A stretch of DNA of 64,000 nt from assembly GCA_031378845.1 (NCBI GenBank), contig JANNES010000007.1, positions 1 to 64,000 on the forward strand, in the 5' to 3' direction. Positions within the stretch are counted from its first letter, which is position 1, and each line of letters opens with the position of its first letter. The notes under the pieces were generated by a model that was not told where the DNA came from, made no database searches, and saw only the letters and a list, made by a program, of their open reading frames with translations. This document shows, in pieces, positions 1 to 8,622 of the stretch. A program made the position numbers and the translations under genes. This DNA is from JAJNPS01 sp031378845 (GTDB taxonomy: Bacteria; Pseudomonadota; Alphaproteobacteria; Rhodobacterales; Rhodobacteraceae).

Positions 1-112
1 ACTTTTTACGTAATTGTGTGGTTACATGTGGTTCCCTGGTTCGGGGGGTCAACCCCGCCATAGGTTGGGGTATTGGGGAGGGGGGTTTACACCCCGCCAG
101 CCCGGCGCGATG
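1..112. other. intergenic, no gene seen
   Basis: The stretch left of the ocd stop codon is G- and C-run rich and contains no convincing gene. It is too close to the window edge to judge whether it holds a terminator for ocd. Confidence 0.5.
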
Positions 113-1144
113 TCATGCGGCGCGCAGGATCATCCCGAAGAGATCGCGCGGATCGTCGGGGTCCGCGATCATGTCGAGATTGTCGTAAAGGCCGGTTTCG
201 GCCAGTTTGGATCGGACATAGCGCAGGGCGCTGAAATCCTCGACCGCAAAGCCCACCGAATCAAAAAGCGTGATTTCCTTGGTTGAGGTCCGCCCCGGGA
301 CCTCGCCCAGAATGACCTGCCAAAGCTCTGTGACCGGATGGTCGGGGGGCAGTTGCTGCAGTTCCCCCTCGATGCGCGTCTGCGGCGGGTATTCGACAAA
401 GATGGTGGAGCGCAAAAGGATGTCACGGTGCAGTTCGGTCTTGCCGGGGCAATCGCCCCCGACGCCGTTGATGTGCACCCCTGCGCCGACCATGTTGTCG
501 GTCAGGATCGTGGCATACTGCTTGTCGGCGGTGACGGTGGTGATGATCTGCGCACCAAGGATAGCGTCCTCGGCGGTCTTGCAAGACACAACGCGCAAGC
601 CATGCCCGGCAAGGTTGGCGGCACACTTGGCCGTCGCGGCGGGGTCGATGTCGTAAAGCCGCACTTCGGTTAGTCCGCAGATGGCCTTGAACCCGATTGC
701 CTGAAACTCGGCCTGCGCGCCGTTGCCGATCAGCGCCATCGTGGTCGCCCCGGCGGGCGCCAGCCACTTGGCGGCCATCGCACTGGTCGCGGCGGTGCGC
801 AGCGCGGTGAGAATGGTCATTTCGGACAAAAGCACCGGATAGCCCGTGGCGACATCGGCCAAAAGTCCGAACGCCGTAACGGTCTGCAAGCCCTGCTTCA
901 TGTTTGCCGGGTGGCCGTTGACATATTTGAAGCCATAGGTTTCGCCGTCCGACGTCGGCATCAATTCAATCACGCCGACATCGGAATGCGAGGCGACACG
1001 AGGGGTCTTGTCGAACAACGGCCAGCGGCGAAAGTCGGCTTCGATTTCGCCGGCAAGATCGATCATGACGCGTTCGATCCCCAGATGCAGCACCAGCTTC
1101 ATCATGTTGTGGACGGAGACAAAGGGGACAAGGTTCAGGGTCAT
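113..1144 (-). CDS. ocd: ornithine cyclodeaminase
   Basis: Predicted 343-residue enzyme converting L-ornithine to L-proline and ammonia with a tightly bound NAD. The OCD/mu-crystallin fold is indicated by the substrate-side KYVNGHP segment near residues 74-80 and the Rossmann loop GNGAQAEF near 140-147. Length is normal for the family. I chose the second ATG of an ATGATG pair because GGAG lies 6 bases before it; starts further upstream would run into arginase. The gene follows arginase with a 13-base gap, so the pair forms a pathway from arginine through ornithine to proline. The divergent Lrp-type gene is a likely regulator (inference). Confidence 0.93.
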   Translation of the reverse strand: MTLNLVPFVSVHNMMKLVLHLGIERVMIDLAGEIEADFRRWPLFDKTPRVASHSDVGVIELMPTSDGETYGFKYVNGHPANMKQGLQTVTAFGLLADVATGYPVLLSEMTILTALRTAATSAMAAKWLAPAGATTMALIGNGAQAEFQAIGFKAICGLTEVRLYDIDPAATAKCAANLAGHGLRVVSCKTAEDAILGAQIITTVTADKQYATILTDNMVGAGVHINGVGGDCPGKTELHRDILLRSTIFVEYPPQTRIEGELQQLPPDHPVTELWQVILGEVPGRTSTKEITLFDSVGFAVEDFSALRYVRSKLAETGLYDNLDMIADPDDPRDLFGMILRAA

Positions 1145-1157
1145 CATGTGCTCCGGT

Positions 1158-2081
1158 TCATTTTGATCTGGTCGGACGGTCAAAGACTTTCTTGCCCATG
1201 AGTGAGCCTACAAGGTCGACCATCAGCCGGGCGGTCATGCTTCGGTCATCGAGAAAGGGATTGAGTTCCACAAGGTCGAGCGAGGTCACAAGGCCGGACT
1301 CATGTAAAAGCTCCATCACCAGATGCGCCTCGCGGAACGTGGTGCCACCGGGTACGGTCGTGCCGACGGCGGGGGCGATGGCGGGATCGAGAAAATCGAC
1401 ATCGAGCGAGACATGCAGCATGCCGCCTTCGGCACGCACGCGGTCAAGGAATTCGCGCAAGGGGGCGACCACGCCGCGCTCATCCAGAATGCGCATGTCG
1501 TTGATGGCGATATCGTGGTCCAGCAACGCGGCATGTTCGGCGGGATCGACAGAGCGGATGCCGTAAAGGCAGATGCGGTCGGCCCTGACCGGCGCGGGAA
1601 ACGGCGGGAAGGCGTCAAACCCCTCGCGCCCGGCGATATAGGACAAAGGCGTGCCATGCAGGTTGCCCGATGTGGTGGTCATCGGTGTGTGGAAATCGGA
1701 ATGGGCGTCCAGCCATATGAGGTAAAGCGGGCGGTCCTGGCGTCCGGCAAAGGCGGCGGCCCCGGCGACGGAACCCAAGGCCAGCGAGTGATCGCCGCCC
1801 ATGATGATCGGAAAGCCGCCTTCGGAAAGTGCATCGTCAACACGGTCCTTCAAGATGTCGGTCCACGCGACGGTCTCGGCCAGCGAATGGACGGCCGGAT
1901 TGGCGCAAGTGACATCCGGCAGCGTGCCGAGGGCAAGGTCGCCCCAGTCTGCGACGGCGTGGCCCTGATCGCGGATGGCAGCCGCAATGCCCGCGACCCG
2001 GTAGGCCGCAGGACCCATCAGGCAGCCGGGTCGTTTTTGCCCGGTGTCGATGGGCGCGCCGATCAAGATGGCTTGGGTCAT
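1158..2081 (-). CDS. rocF: arginase
   Basis: Predicted 307-residue binuclear manganese hydrolase splitting arginine to ornithine and urea. The ureohydrolase metal motifs are visible: GGDHSLALG near residue 95, DAHSDFH near 125 and a later DVDFLDP segment. An in-frame upstream start at 2156 exists, but the ATG at 2081 has GGAG 6 bases ahead, begins with the typical MTQAILIGAPIDTGQ, and leaves room for the divergent promoter. Its product ornithine is the substrate of the neighbouring ocd gene. Confidence 0.94.
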   Translation of the reverse strand: MTQAILIGAPIDTGQKRPGCLMGPAAYRVAGIAAAIRDQGHAVADWGDLALGTLPDVTCANPAVHSLAETVAWTDILKDRVDDALSEGGFPIIMGGDHSLALGSVAGAAAFAGRQDRPLYLIWLDAHSDFHTPMTTTSGNLHGTPLSYIAGREGFDAFPPFPAPVRADRICLYGIRSVDPAEHAALLDHDIAINDMRILDERGVVAPLREFLDRVRAEGGMLHVSLDVDFLDPAIAPAVGTTVPGGTTFREAHLVMELLHESGLVTSLDLVELNPFLDDRSMTARLMVDLVGSLMGKKVFDRPTRSK

Positions 2082-2218
2082 GGCGGTCTCCGTGGCGGTG
2101 GGGATGATGGCGTTCGCAACACGCTTTGATCCGGGTATCTTTCCGACTTGCGGCAAATCCTAGCCACACTATTGTCGATCTGCATAGGACTTTGCGCAAA
2201 ACGGTGGAACCAGCGTTC

Positions 2219-2653
2219 ATGATGGATGATACGGACCTGCGCCTGATTGCCGAACTCCGGCGCGATGGACGGGCGGCTCTTTCGGAGCTTGCCGAGCGGC
2301 TGGGGCTGAGCCGCGCGACCGTGCGCGTGCGGATGGAGCGGCTGGCTGAACGCGGCGAGATTGCCGGGTTTACGGTGATGACGCGGGCCGATGTGAGTGC
2401 TGCCCCGGTCCGGGGGCTGATGATGATCGGTATCGAGGGGCGGGGGGCCGAGCGGATCATGACGCGGCTGTCGGGGCTGCCCGCCGTGCAGGCGGTGCAT
2501 TCGACCAACGGCAAATGGGACTTGATCGCGGAATTGGGCACCCAGACATTGCAGGAACTGGATGAGACGATCTTTCGCATCCGCAACATCGAGGGCGTGA
2601 TGTCATCGGAAACCAATCTGCTGTTGAGTACCCGCAAGGCGGGGCGGCGCTGA
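2219..2653 (+). CDS. Lrp/AsnC-family transcriptional regulator
   Basis: About 144 residues. An N-terminal helix-turn-helix (LSELAERLGLSRATVRVRMERL, residues about 20-41) precedes a C-terminal RAM/ACT-like ligand-binding region (residues about 65-140). It is transcribed away from arginase and ocd with about 140 bp between starts. That is the usual arrangement for a local amino-acid-responsive activator such as an arginine/ornithine regulator, although the ligand is inferred from context only. Two adjacent ATG codons (2219 and 2222) are possible starts. Confidence 0.88.
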   Translation: MMDDTDLRLIAELRRDGRAALSELAERLGLSRATVRVRMERLAERGEIAGFTVMTRADVSAAPVRGLMMIGIEGRGAERIMTRLSGLPAVQAVHSTNGKWDLIAELGTQTLQELDETIFRIRNIEGVMSSETNLLLSTRKAGRR

Positions 2654-2731
2654 CAATCCTGCGACTTGACCGCGCGGGTCCTTGGAAGCGTCAGCCATTG
2701 GGCTTATTGTCGCGCAAAGAGGAGCCGTCCG

Positions 2732-4684
2732 ATGATCGTCGAACTTGGCCATTTTGCCCTGATCCTGGCGCTGTGTGTGGCGGTGATCCAGACCGTGGTG
2801 CCGATGTGGGGAGCGCAAACGCGCCAAGCGGGGCTGATGGCCGTGGCGGAGCCGGCGGCGGTGATGCAGCTGCTGCTGGTGGGGTTTGCCTTTGCTGCCC
2901 TGACCTATGCCTTTGTGAATTCCGACTTTTCGCTGGCGGTGGTGACGGCCAATTCGCATACGCTGAAGCCGTTGTTGTACAAGGTGTCGGGTGTCTGGGG
3001 CAACCATGAGGGGTCGTTGCTGCTCTGGACGCTGATCCTGGCGCTGTTTGGTGCGTCGGCGGCGTGGTTCGGGGGCAATCTGCCGAGCGGTCTGAAGGCG
3101 CGCGTGATCGCGGTGCAAGGCTCCATCGGGGTCGCGTTCCTGCTCTTCATGCTGTTGACATCCAATCCGTTCTGGCGGCTGGAGGTGCCGCCCCTGAACG
3201 GGCAAGACCTCAATCCGCTGTTGCAAGACCCGGGTTTGGCGTTCCATCCGCCGTTTCTCTATCTGGGCTATGTGGGCCTGAGCATGTCGTTCAGCTTTGC
3301 CGTCGCGGCGTTGATCGAGGGTCGTGTCGATGCGGCATGGGCGCGCTGGGTCAGGCCCTGGACGCTGGCCGCATGGATATTCCTGACCATCGGCATCGCG
3401 ATGGGATCGTGGTGGGCGTATTATGAACTCGGCTGGGGCGGATTCTGGTTCTGGGACCCGGTGGAGAACGCGAGCTTCATGCCGTGGCTCTTGGCCGGTG
3501 CCCTGCTGCACTCGGCGATCGTGGTGGAAAAGCGCGAGGCGCTGAAATCGTGGACGATCCTGTTGGCAATCCTTGCCTTCGGGTTTTCGCTGATCGGGAC
3601 GTTCATCGTGCGCTCGGGGGTGATCACCTCGGTACATGCCTTTGCGAATGATCCAGAGCGCGGGGTGTTCATCCTGATGATCCTTGCGTTCTTTACCGGC
3701 GGTGCGCTGATGCTGTTTGCGTGGCGCGCGGGCGCGCTGGAGGCCAAGGGGTTGTTTTCCGTCATCAGCCGGGAATCTGCGCTGGTGGCCAACAACATCT
3801 TGCTCGCGGTATCGGCCTTTGTGGTCTTTGTCGGCACCATCTGGCCACTGGTGGCGGAGCTCGCGTTGGGACGCACGCTGTCGGTCGGTGCGCCATTCTT
3901 CGATGCGGCCTTTACGCCCTTCATGGTCGGGCTGGCGCTGATCCTGCCGGTGGGCGCGATGCTGGCGTGGAAACGGGGTGATGCGGGACGGTCGGTACGT
4001 TCGCTCTGGGCGGCGGGCGTTCTGGCCGTGGCGTTAATGGCGCTGGCCTTCGCGGTGCAGACCGGGCGGTCTGCGCTGGGACCGGTCGGGATCGGCCTTG
4101 GTGCGTGGGTGATCTTTGGCGCGCTGACGGATCTGTGGTCGCGGGCAGGGCGGATGCTGGCGCGCGTGCCCCGGCTGCCGCGCGCCGACTGGGGGCGCGT
4201 GACGGCCCATGCCGGATTTGGCGTCACGATCATCGCGGTTGCCGTGATGAATGCCTGGAAGGTCGAGGATATCCGGGTTGTCCAGATCGGGGAGAGTTAT
4301 CCGCTTGGTCCCTATACGGTCACGCTGAACGCGGTGAATGAGGTGCAGGGCCCGAATTTCCTTTCGACCATGGCCGATATGACGGTGACGCGCGGCGGGG
4401 TCTTCGTGGCGCATCTTTTCCCTGAAAAGCGGTTCTATCCGGTGGCACAGATGCCCACGACCGAGGCGGCCATCGACTATGCCTTTACGCGCGATCTGTA
4501 CCTTGTCATCGGCGACGCGCAGGATGGTGGCGGCTGGGCGGTCCGAAGCTACATCGAGCCTTTGGCAAACTGGTTGTGGGGCGGGGCGGGGATGATGGCA
4601 TTGGGTGGGTTGATCAGCCTGACCGACCGGCGGTTTCGCGTCGCTGCCGGCGCGCGGCGGCCCGGCGCGGTGCCTGCCGAATGA
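2732..4684 (+). CDS. ccmF: cytochrome c-type biogenesis protein CcmF
   Basis: A 650-residue polytopic inner-membrane protein of the System I cytochrome c maturation pathway. It takes haem from CcmE and works with CcmH to attach it to apocytochrome. The tryptophan-rich haem-handling signature WGGFWFWDPVENASFMPW is present near residue 236, among a dozen or more hydrophobic segments. The ATG at 2732 is preceded by GAGGAG; a TTG further upstream is less likely. The stop overlaps the start of ccmH as ATGA, indicating translational coupling. c-type cytochromes serve respiration and photosynthetic electron transfer. Confidence 0.96.
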   Translation: MIVELGHFALILALCVAVIQTVVPMWGAQTRQAGLMAVAEPAAVMQLLLVGFAFAALTYAFVNSDFSLAVVTANSHTLKPLLYKVSGVWGNHEGSLLLWTLILALFGASAAWFGGNLPSGLKARVIAVQGSIGVAFLLFMLLTSNPFWRLEVPPLNGQDLNPLLQDPGLAFHPPFLYLGYVGLSMSFSFAVAALIEGRVDAAWARWVRPWTLAAWIFLTIGIAMGSWWAYYELGWGGFWFWDPVENASFMPWLLAGALLHSAIVVEKREALKSWTILLAILAFGFSLIGTFIVRSGVITSVHAFANDPERGVFILMILAFFTGGALMLFAWRAGALEAKGLFSVISRESALVANNILLAVSAFVVFVGTIWPLVAELALGRTLSVGAPFFDAAFTPFMVGLALILPVGAMLAWKRGDAGRSVRSLWAAGVLAVALMALAFAVQTGRSALGPVGIGLGAWVIFGALTDLWSRAGRMLARVPRLPRADWGRVTAHAGFGVTIIAVAVMNAWKVEDIRVVQIGESYPLGPYTVTLNAVNEVQGPNFLSTMADMTVTRGGVFVAHLFPEKRFYPVAQMPTTEAAIDYAFTRDLYLVIGDAQDGGGWAVRSYIEPLANWLWGGAGMMALGGLISLTDRRFRVAAGARRPGAVPAE

Positions 4685-5127
4685 TCCGCGCGCTGGTTCT
4701 GGCGTTGGTCGTGCTTGCGGCGCCCGCACTGGCGGTTCAGCCGGACGAGGTTCTCGCCGATGCGGCGCTGGAGGCGCGGGCGCGCGCGATTTCCCAGCAG
4801 ATCCGTTGTCCGGTCTGTCAGGGCGAGTCCATCGACGACAGCTCGGCCCCGATCAGTCGCGATCTGCGCATCATTATCCGCGAGCGACTTGTTGCTGGCG
4901 ACAGCGACACAGCGGTGATCGACTATATCGTGGACCGCTATGGGGAGTTCGTGCTGTTCAACCCGCGCAGCACCGGGTCGGGGTTGGTCCTGTGGCTGGC
5001 GGGGCCGGCGATGCTGATTGTGGGAGTCGGGGTCGCTGCGGTGGCGTTCCGGCGCAGGCGCGCGGTGGTGGAGCGGGAGCTTACGACCGAGGAGCGTGCA
5101 AAGCTGAATGACTTGCTGAAGGGGTAG
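4681..5127 (+). CDS. ccmH: cytochrome c-type biogenesis protein CcmH
   Basis: A 148-residue protein with an N-terminal signal/anchor (residues 1-18), a periplasmic thioredoxin-like reductant motif RCPVCQ near residue 42, and a C-terminal membrane anchor (residues about 102-122) followed by an Arg-rich cytoplasmic tail. This is the short form (Ccl2 type) that reduces apocytochrome cysteines before haem ligation. It starts within the stop codon of ccmF, so both partners are made from one message. Confidence 0.95.
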   Translation: MIRALVLALVVLAAPALAVQPDEVLADAALEARARAISQQIRCPVCQGESIDDSSAPISRDLRIIIRERLVAGDSDTAVIDYIVDRYGEFVLFNPRSTGSGLVLWLAGPAMLIVGVGVAAVAFRRRRAVVERELTTEERAKLNDLLKG

Positions 5128-5129
5128 GG

Positions 5130-5225
5130 CGTTCGTCCCTGTATTGCCCGCGCGGGCGGGGAGCCAGACTTTGGCAAGCGTGATTTGCGCCAATATGGGT
5201 CCCCGCCTGCACGGGGATGACAGAA
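5130..5225. repeat. inverted-repeat intergenic element
   Basis: Between the convergent ends of ccmH and ilvH lie two oppositely oriented GC-rich arms. On the minus strand it opens TGTCATCCCCGTGCAGGCGG and closes with a related CCCCGCCCGCGCGGGC arm. Such CATCCCCGxxxxGGCGGGG elements recur in many alphaproteobacterial intergenic regions. Here it could act as a bidirectional terminator, but no strong U-tract follows. Confidence 0.55.
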
Positions 5226-5247
5226 GGCGGGGTTCACCCCGCCGGTT

Positions 5248-5808
5248 TCACACCCCCCGTGCCAGCGCCGCGACACCCGTGCGGGCGATCTCGGTCAGGC
5301 CGAGGGGGCGCATCAGATCGGCAAATGCGTCGATCTTTTCCGGCGTGCCGGTCATCTCGAAGACAAAACTTTCCAGCGTGCTGTCAACCACGTTGGCGCG
5401 AAAAATCTCGGCCAGTTGCAGCGCCTCGACCCGTACCGCACCGGTGCCCGCCACCTTGAACAACGCGAGTTCGCGCTGCACGCTTGGCCCCTCGGCGGTC
5501 AGGTCATGCACTTCGTGCACCGGCACCATGCGGCGCAGCTGCGCCTCGATCTGGTCGATCACCTGCGGCGTGCCGCGGGTGACCACGGTGATGCGCGAGC
5601 GGTGCCCCTCGTGGTCCACCTCGGCGACGGTCAGGCTGTCGATGTTGTAGCCCCGCCCCGAGAACAGCCCGATGACCCGCGCGAGGACCCCGCTTTCATT
5701 GTCGACGATGACCGCGAGGGTATGCTGCTCGATCGCCTCGGCATTGGGATCGCGCAGGTCATAGGCGGAATGGCTGGAGGAGCCTTTTTTGATATTGAGC
5801 GGCGACAT
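5248..5808 (-). CDS. ilvH: acetolactate synthase small (regulatory) subunit
   Basis: A 186-residue regulatory subunit of acetohydroxyacid synthase. It has an N-terminal ACT domain (residues about 27-100; LAVIVDNESGVLARVIGLFSGRGYNIDSL is spread over its first half) that binds valine, followed by the ALS small-subunit C-terminal domain. It activates and confers feedback inhibition on the catalytic subunit encoded directly upstream, 65 bp away. Both are probably transcribed from the attenuator-controlled promoter ahead of ilvI. Confidence 0.95.
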   Translation of the reverse strand: MSPLNIKKGSSSHSAYDLRDPNAEAIEQHTLAVIVDNESGVLARVIGLFSGRGYNIDSLTVAEVDHEGHRSRITVVTRGTPQVIDQIEAQLRRMVPVHEVHDLTAEGPSVQRELALFKVAGTGAVRVEALQLAEIFRANVVDSTLESFVFEMTGTPEKIDAFADLMRPLGLTEIARTGVAALARGV

Positions 5809-5818
5809 CGCCTCTCCC

Positions 5819-5845
5819 TTTCATCTTTGAGAAATATCCCGGGGG
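5819..5845 (+). repeat. CATCTTTG-AAATA intergenic motif, copy 1
   Basis: Sequence begins TTCATCTTTGAGAAATATCC and runs into a G-run. It lies in the spacer between ilvI and ilvH. Two further copies with the same order of blocks lie near 21.3 and 21.5 kb. I do not know its function. Confidence 0.55.
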
Positions 5846-5873
5846 TGCGGGGGCTGGCCCCCGTTCCGCCTGA

Positions 5874-7628
5874 TCACACCAGCACCGCTCCCTTGGCCCC
5901 GATCACCCCTTGGGTATCCGCGTCGCCCAAGAGCATCTCGTTATGCGGCTTGCCAGACGGGATCATCGGAAAGCAGTTTTCGTGCTTTTCGACCCGGCAG
6001 TCAAAGATCACCGGGCCGTCATAGGCCAGCATCTCCTTGATCGCCTCGTCGAGATCGGCGGGGTCGTCGATGCGGATGCCCTTGCAGCCGAAGGCCTCGG
6101 CCAGTTTCACGAAATCGGGCAGGCTCTCGCTCCACGAACTGGAATACCGCTCACCATGCAGCAATTCTTGCCACTGGCGGACCATGCCGAGGCGTTCGTT
6201 GTTCAGGATGAACTGCTTGACCGGGGCGCGGAACTGCATCGCGGTGCCCATTTCCTGCATGTTCATCAGCCACGATGCCTCACCCGCCACGTTGATCACC
6301 AGCGCGTCGGGATGGGCGATCTGCACGCCGATGGATGCGGGCAGGCCGTAGCCCATGGTGCCAAGACCCCCGGATGTCATCCAGCGGTTCGGGTCCTCGA
6401 AATCAAGGAACTGGGCGGCCCACATCTGGTGCTGGCCGACCTCGGTGGTGATATAGCGATCATAGCCCTTGGTCAGCGCCTCTAGCCGCTGCAGCGCGTA
6501 TTGCGGTTTGATGACCTTGTCCGAGTTCTTGTAGGTCAGGCATTTCACGCTGCGCCATTCGTTGATCTGTTTCCACCATTTGGCCAGACCGGCCGTGTTG
6601 GTCTTGGAGCCGCGCGCCTTCCACTGGCGCAGGACCTCTTGCAGCACTTCGCCAACATCACCGACGATGCCCACCTCCACGCGCACCACCTTGTTGATCG
6701 ACGAGGGGTCGATGTCGATATGCACCTTGCGCGACCGGGGGCTGAAATCCTTGATCCGACCGGTGATGCGGTCGTCAAAGCGCGCGCCGACATTGATCAT
6801 CACGTCGCAGCCATGCATCGCGAGGTTGGCCTCATAAAGCCCGTGCATCCCCAGCATGCCGAGCCAGTTCTTGCCGCTTGCCGGATAGCTGCCGAGACCC
6901 ATCAGCGTCGAGGTGATCGGGAAATCGGTGGCGGCGGTCAGTTCGCGCAAAAGCTGGCTCGCCTTGGGGCCGGAGTTGATCACTCCGCCGCCAGTGTAGA
7001 ACAACGGGCGTTCGGCGGTTTCCATCATTTCGACCAGACGGGCGATCTGCTCTGCGTCGCCGACGGTTTTCGGCTGGTAATGGCCGATCTTCATCTTTTC
7101 CATCGGCGTGTAGTCCGCCGTGGCGAACTGCACGTCTTTCGGGATGTCCACCAGCACCGGGCCGGGGCGGCCTTTCATCGCGACGTGAAACGCCTGATGG
7201 ATGGTTTCCGACAGTTTCGCGGTGTCCTTGACCAGCCAGTTCATCTTGGTGCAGGGGCGGGTGATGCCGACGGTGTCCGCCTCCTGGAACCCGTCGGTGC
7301 CGATCATGAAGGTCGGCACCTGACCGGTCAGCACCACCAGGGGGATGCTGTCCATCAGCGCGTCGGTCAGCCCGGTCACCGCATTGGTTGCCCCGGGGCC
7401 CGAGGTCACCAGCACCACGCCGGGTTTGCCGGTGGACCGCGCATAGCCCTCGGCCATGTGCACGGCACCTTGTTCGTGGCGCACGAGGATGTGGCGGATG
7501 TCGTTTTGCTGAAAGATCTCGTCATAGATCGGCAGCACGGCGCCACCGGGATAGCCAAAGACGACCTCGACGCCCTGATCCTTCAGGGCCTGAACCACCA
7601 TTCGTGCACCGGTCATCTGCTTGGTCAT
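5874..7628 (-). CDS. ilvI: acetolactate synthase large (catalytic) subunit
   Basis: A 584-residue ThDP-, Mg- and FAD-dependent enzyme for the first common step of valine, leucine and isoleucine synthesis. The N-terminal GYPGGAVLPIYDE segment (residues about 24-36) carries the family catalytic-glutamate region. The ThDP motif is unusual: where many homologues have GDGS or GDAS, this one has VAGEASWLMNMQEM, an Asp-to-Glu change at a metal ligand. The rest of the domain is intact, so it is probably a lineage variant rather than an inactive enzyme. An attenuator lies just upstream. Confidence 0.96.
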   Translation of the reverse strand: MTKQMTGARMVVQALKDQGVEVVFGYPGGAVLPIYDEIFQQNDIRHILVRHEQGAVHMAEGYARSTGKPGVVLVTSGPGATNAVTGLTDALMDSIPLVVLTGQVPTFMIGTDGFQEADTVGITRPCTKMNWLVKDTAKLSETIHQAFHVAMKGRPGPVLVDIPKDVQFATADYTPMEKMKIGHYQPKTVGDAEQIARLVEMMETAERPLFYTGGGVINSGPKASQLLRELTAATDFPITSTLMGLGSYPASGKNWLGMLGMHGLYEANLAMHGCDVMINVGARFDDRITGRIKDFSPRSRKVHIDIDPSSINKVVRVEVGIVGDVGEVLQEVLRQWKARGSKTNTAGLAKWWKQINEWRSVKCLTYKNSDKVIKPQYALQRLEALTKGYDRYITTEVGQHQMWAAQFLDFEDPNRWMTSGGLGTMGYGLPASIGVQIAHPDALVINVAGEASWLMNMQEMGTAMQFRAPVKQFILNNERLGMVRQWQELLHGERYSSSWSESLPDFVKLAEAFGCKGIRIDDPADLDEAIKEMLAYDGPVIFDCRVEKHENCFPMIPSGKPHNEMLLGDADTQGVIGAKGAVLV

Positions 7629-7651
7629 TTCCGCTCTCTCCTTCGCGCAAC

Positions 7652-7679
7652 AAAAAGCCCCCGGTTTTCAATCGGGGGC
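7652..7679 (-). terminator. ilv attenuator terminator hairpin
   Basis: On the minus strand GCCCCCG and CGGGGGC form a 7-bp stem with a 9-base loop, followed by TTTTT. It sits 24 bases before the ilvI start codon, so it must be an intrinsic terminator inside the leader rather than at a gene end. Confidence 0.85.
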
Positions 7680-7722
7680 GCATGGGAACCTGGGTAGGGT
7701 CAACCGTTACCGGCCCATGCGC
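7678..7722 (-). promoter_or_regulatory. predicted antiterminator/pause stem of ilv leader
   Basis: GCGCATGGG (7714-7722) and CCCATGCGC (7678-7686) are a perfect 9-bp inverted repeat in the leader RNA. The upstream arm overlaps the last codons of the leader peptide. The downstream arm shares two bases with the terminator stem. A ribosome finishing the peptide would cover the first arm; one stalled at the branched-chain codons would leave it free to pair. Confidence 0.7.
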
Positions 7723-7754
7723 GTTCTTCCTACGATGACAAGAATTAGGGCCAC
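7707..7754 (-). CDS. ilv attenuator leader peptide
   Basis: A 15-codon reading frame starting GTG after a GGGAGAGG ribosome site encodes MALILVIVGRTRMGR: Leu, Ile, Leu, Val, Ile and Val in six consecutive positions. An ATG at 7784 in the same frame would give a 25-residue version. Such runs of regulatory codons before a terminator are the signature of ribosome-mediated attenuation of branched-chain amino acid operons. Stalling when charged Leu-, Ile- or Val-tRNA is scarce would favour the alternative stem and expression of ilvIH. Confidence 0.85.
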   Translation of the reverse strand: MALILVIVGRTRMGR

Positions 7755-7959
7755 TGGCCTCTCCCTCACGTTCAGACGGAACATTAAGTGGGGATATGCC
7801 GGGCGTCAACCGGATTTGCAAACAGAAAATGTCGCCAATCGGGGCAAGATTCGACATTTTATTGCGACAGCATGCGCCGCTGTCGCAACTATCGCAAAGA
7901 AGCCTCGTGATTCCCGACACTTTGGCCGTTGCAAGCCATAGGCGAATCCATGCACCGGA

Positions 7960-8349
7960 TCACGCGCGATAGCAGACGGCGTTGATCTTGTTGCCATCGG
8001 GATCGCGGACATAACCGGCATAAAAGTGTGGGCCGTAATGCGGACGCAGACCCGGCGCGCCGGCATCGGTGCCGCCAGCCGCGATGGTCGCGTGGTGAAA
8101 GGCGTCGACGGCGGCCCGCGTGCCGGCCAGAAAGGACACCATTGCGCCATTGCCGACGCTGGCCGGTCGGCCGTCAAACGGCAGCGTCACCCATAAATGC
8201 GGCCCGGGATCGTCGGTTCCCCAGGTCGCCGAAGTCAGATCGGGGTCGTGTTCGGCAATGCGCGGATGACCAAGCGGGGCAAGGACCGCGTCATAGAACG
8301 CGATGGACCGCGCAAGGTCATTGGTCCCCAGCGCCAGATAGCTGAACAT
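7960..8349 (-). CDS. VOC-family (glyoxalase-like) protein
   Basis: A 129-residue single VOC domain: N-terminal beta strand MFSYLALGTNDLARSIAFYD and the C-terminal FYAGYVRDPDGNKINAV strand typical of glyoxalase/bleomycin-resistance folds. The specific substrate cannot be told from the sequence. A GAGGAGAGG ribosome site precedes the ATG. It stands alone between the ilv leader and the TRAP region. Confidence 0.85.
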   Translation of the reverse strand: MFSYLALGTNDLARSIAFYDAVLAPLGHPRIAEHDPDLTSATWGTDDPGPHLWVTLPFDGRPASVGNGAMVSFLAGTRAAVDAFHHATIAAGGTDAGAPGLRPHYGPHFYAGYVRDPDGNKINAVCYRA

Positions 8350-8451
8350 TGCACCTCTCCTCGGTTCGGCTTGTCCTCAAGTGTCCGAAAACTGCGCCTT
8401 GGCGTCAATCGCCGGTACGCAATCATGCGCTTGGCTTTGACCGCATGAATG

Positions 8452-8470
8452 TGGTAAAGGAATTTTACCA
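8452..8470. promoter_or_regulatory. candidate operator upstream of TRAP binding-protein gene
   Basis: TGGTAAAGGAATTTTACCA is an inverted repeat with 7-bp arms around a 5-bp centre, about 150 bp before the binding-protein start. A related sequence of the same length precedes the other TRAP operon at 12.28 kb, which suggests one shared regulator. No regulator gene is adjacent. Confidence 0.5.
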
Positions 8471-8622
8471 ATTTTGGTTCAGGCAATCTTTTTGGTAAGT
8501 TCACGTTGCAAAACTGCTTGCTGTGACTAGATGGAAACGCAACCTTGATCTGTCGCACAACGGGATCGAGGAAAGAGCCGGACGGGGCAAACCCGCCGGA
8601 AAACCCAGTGGAGGAGAACTAT

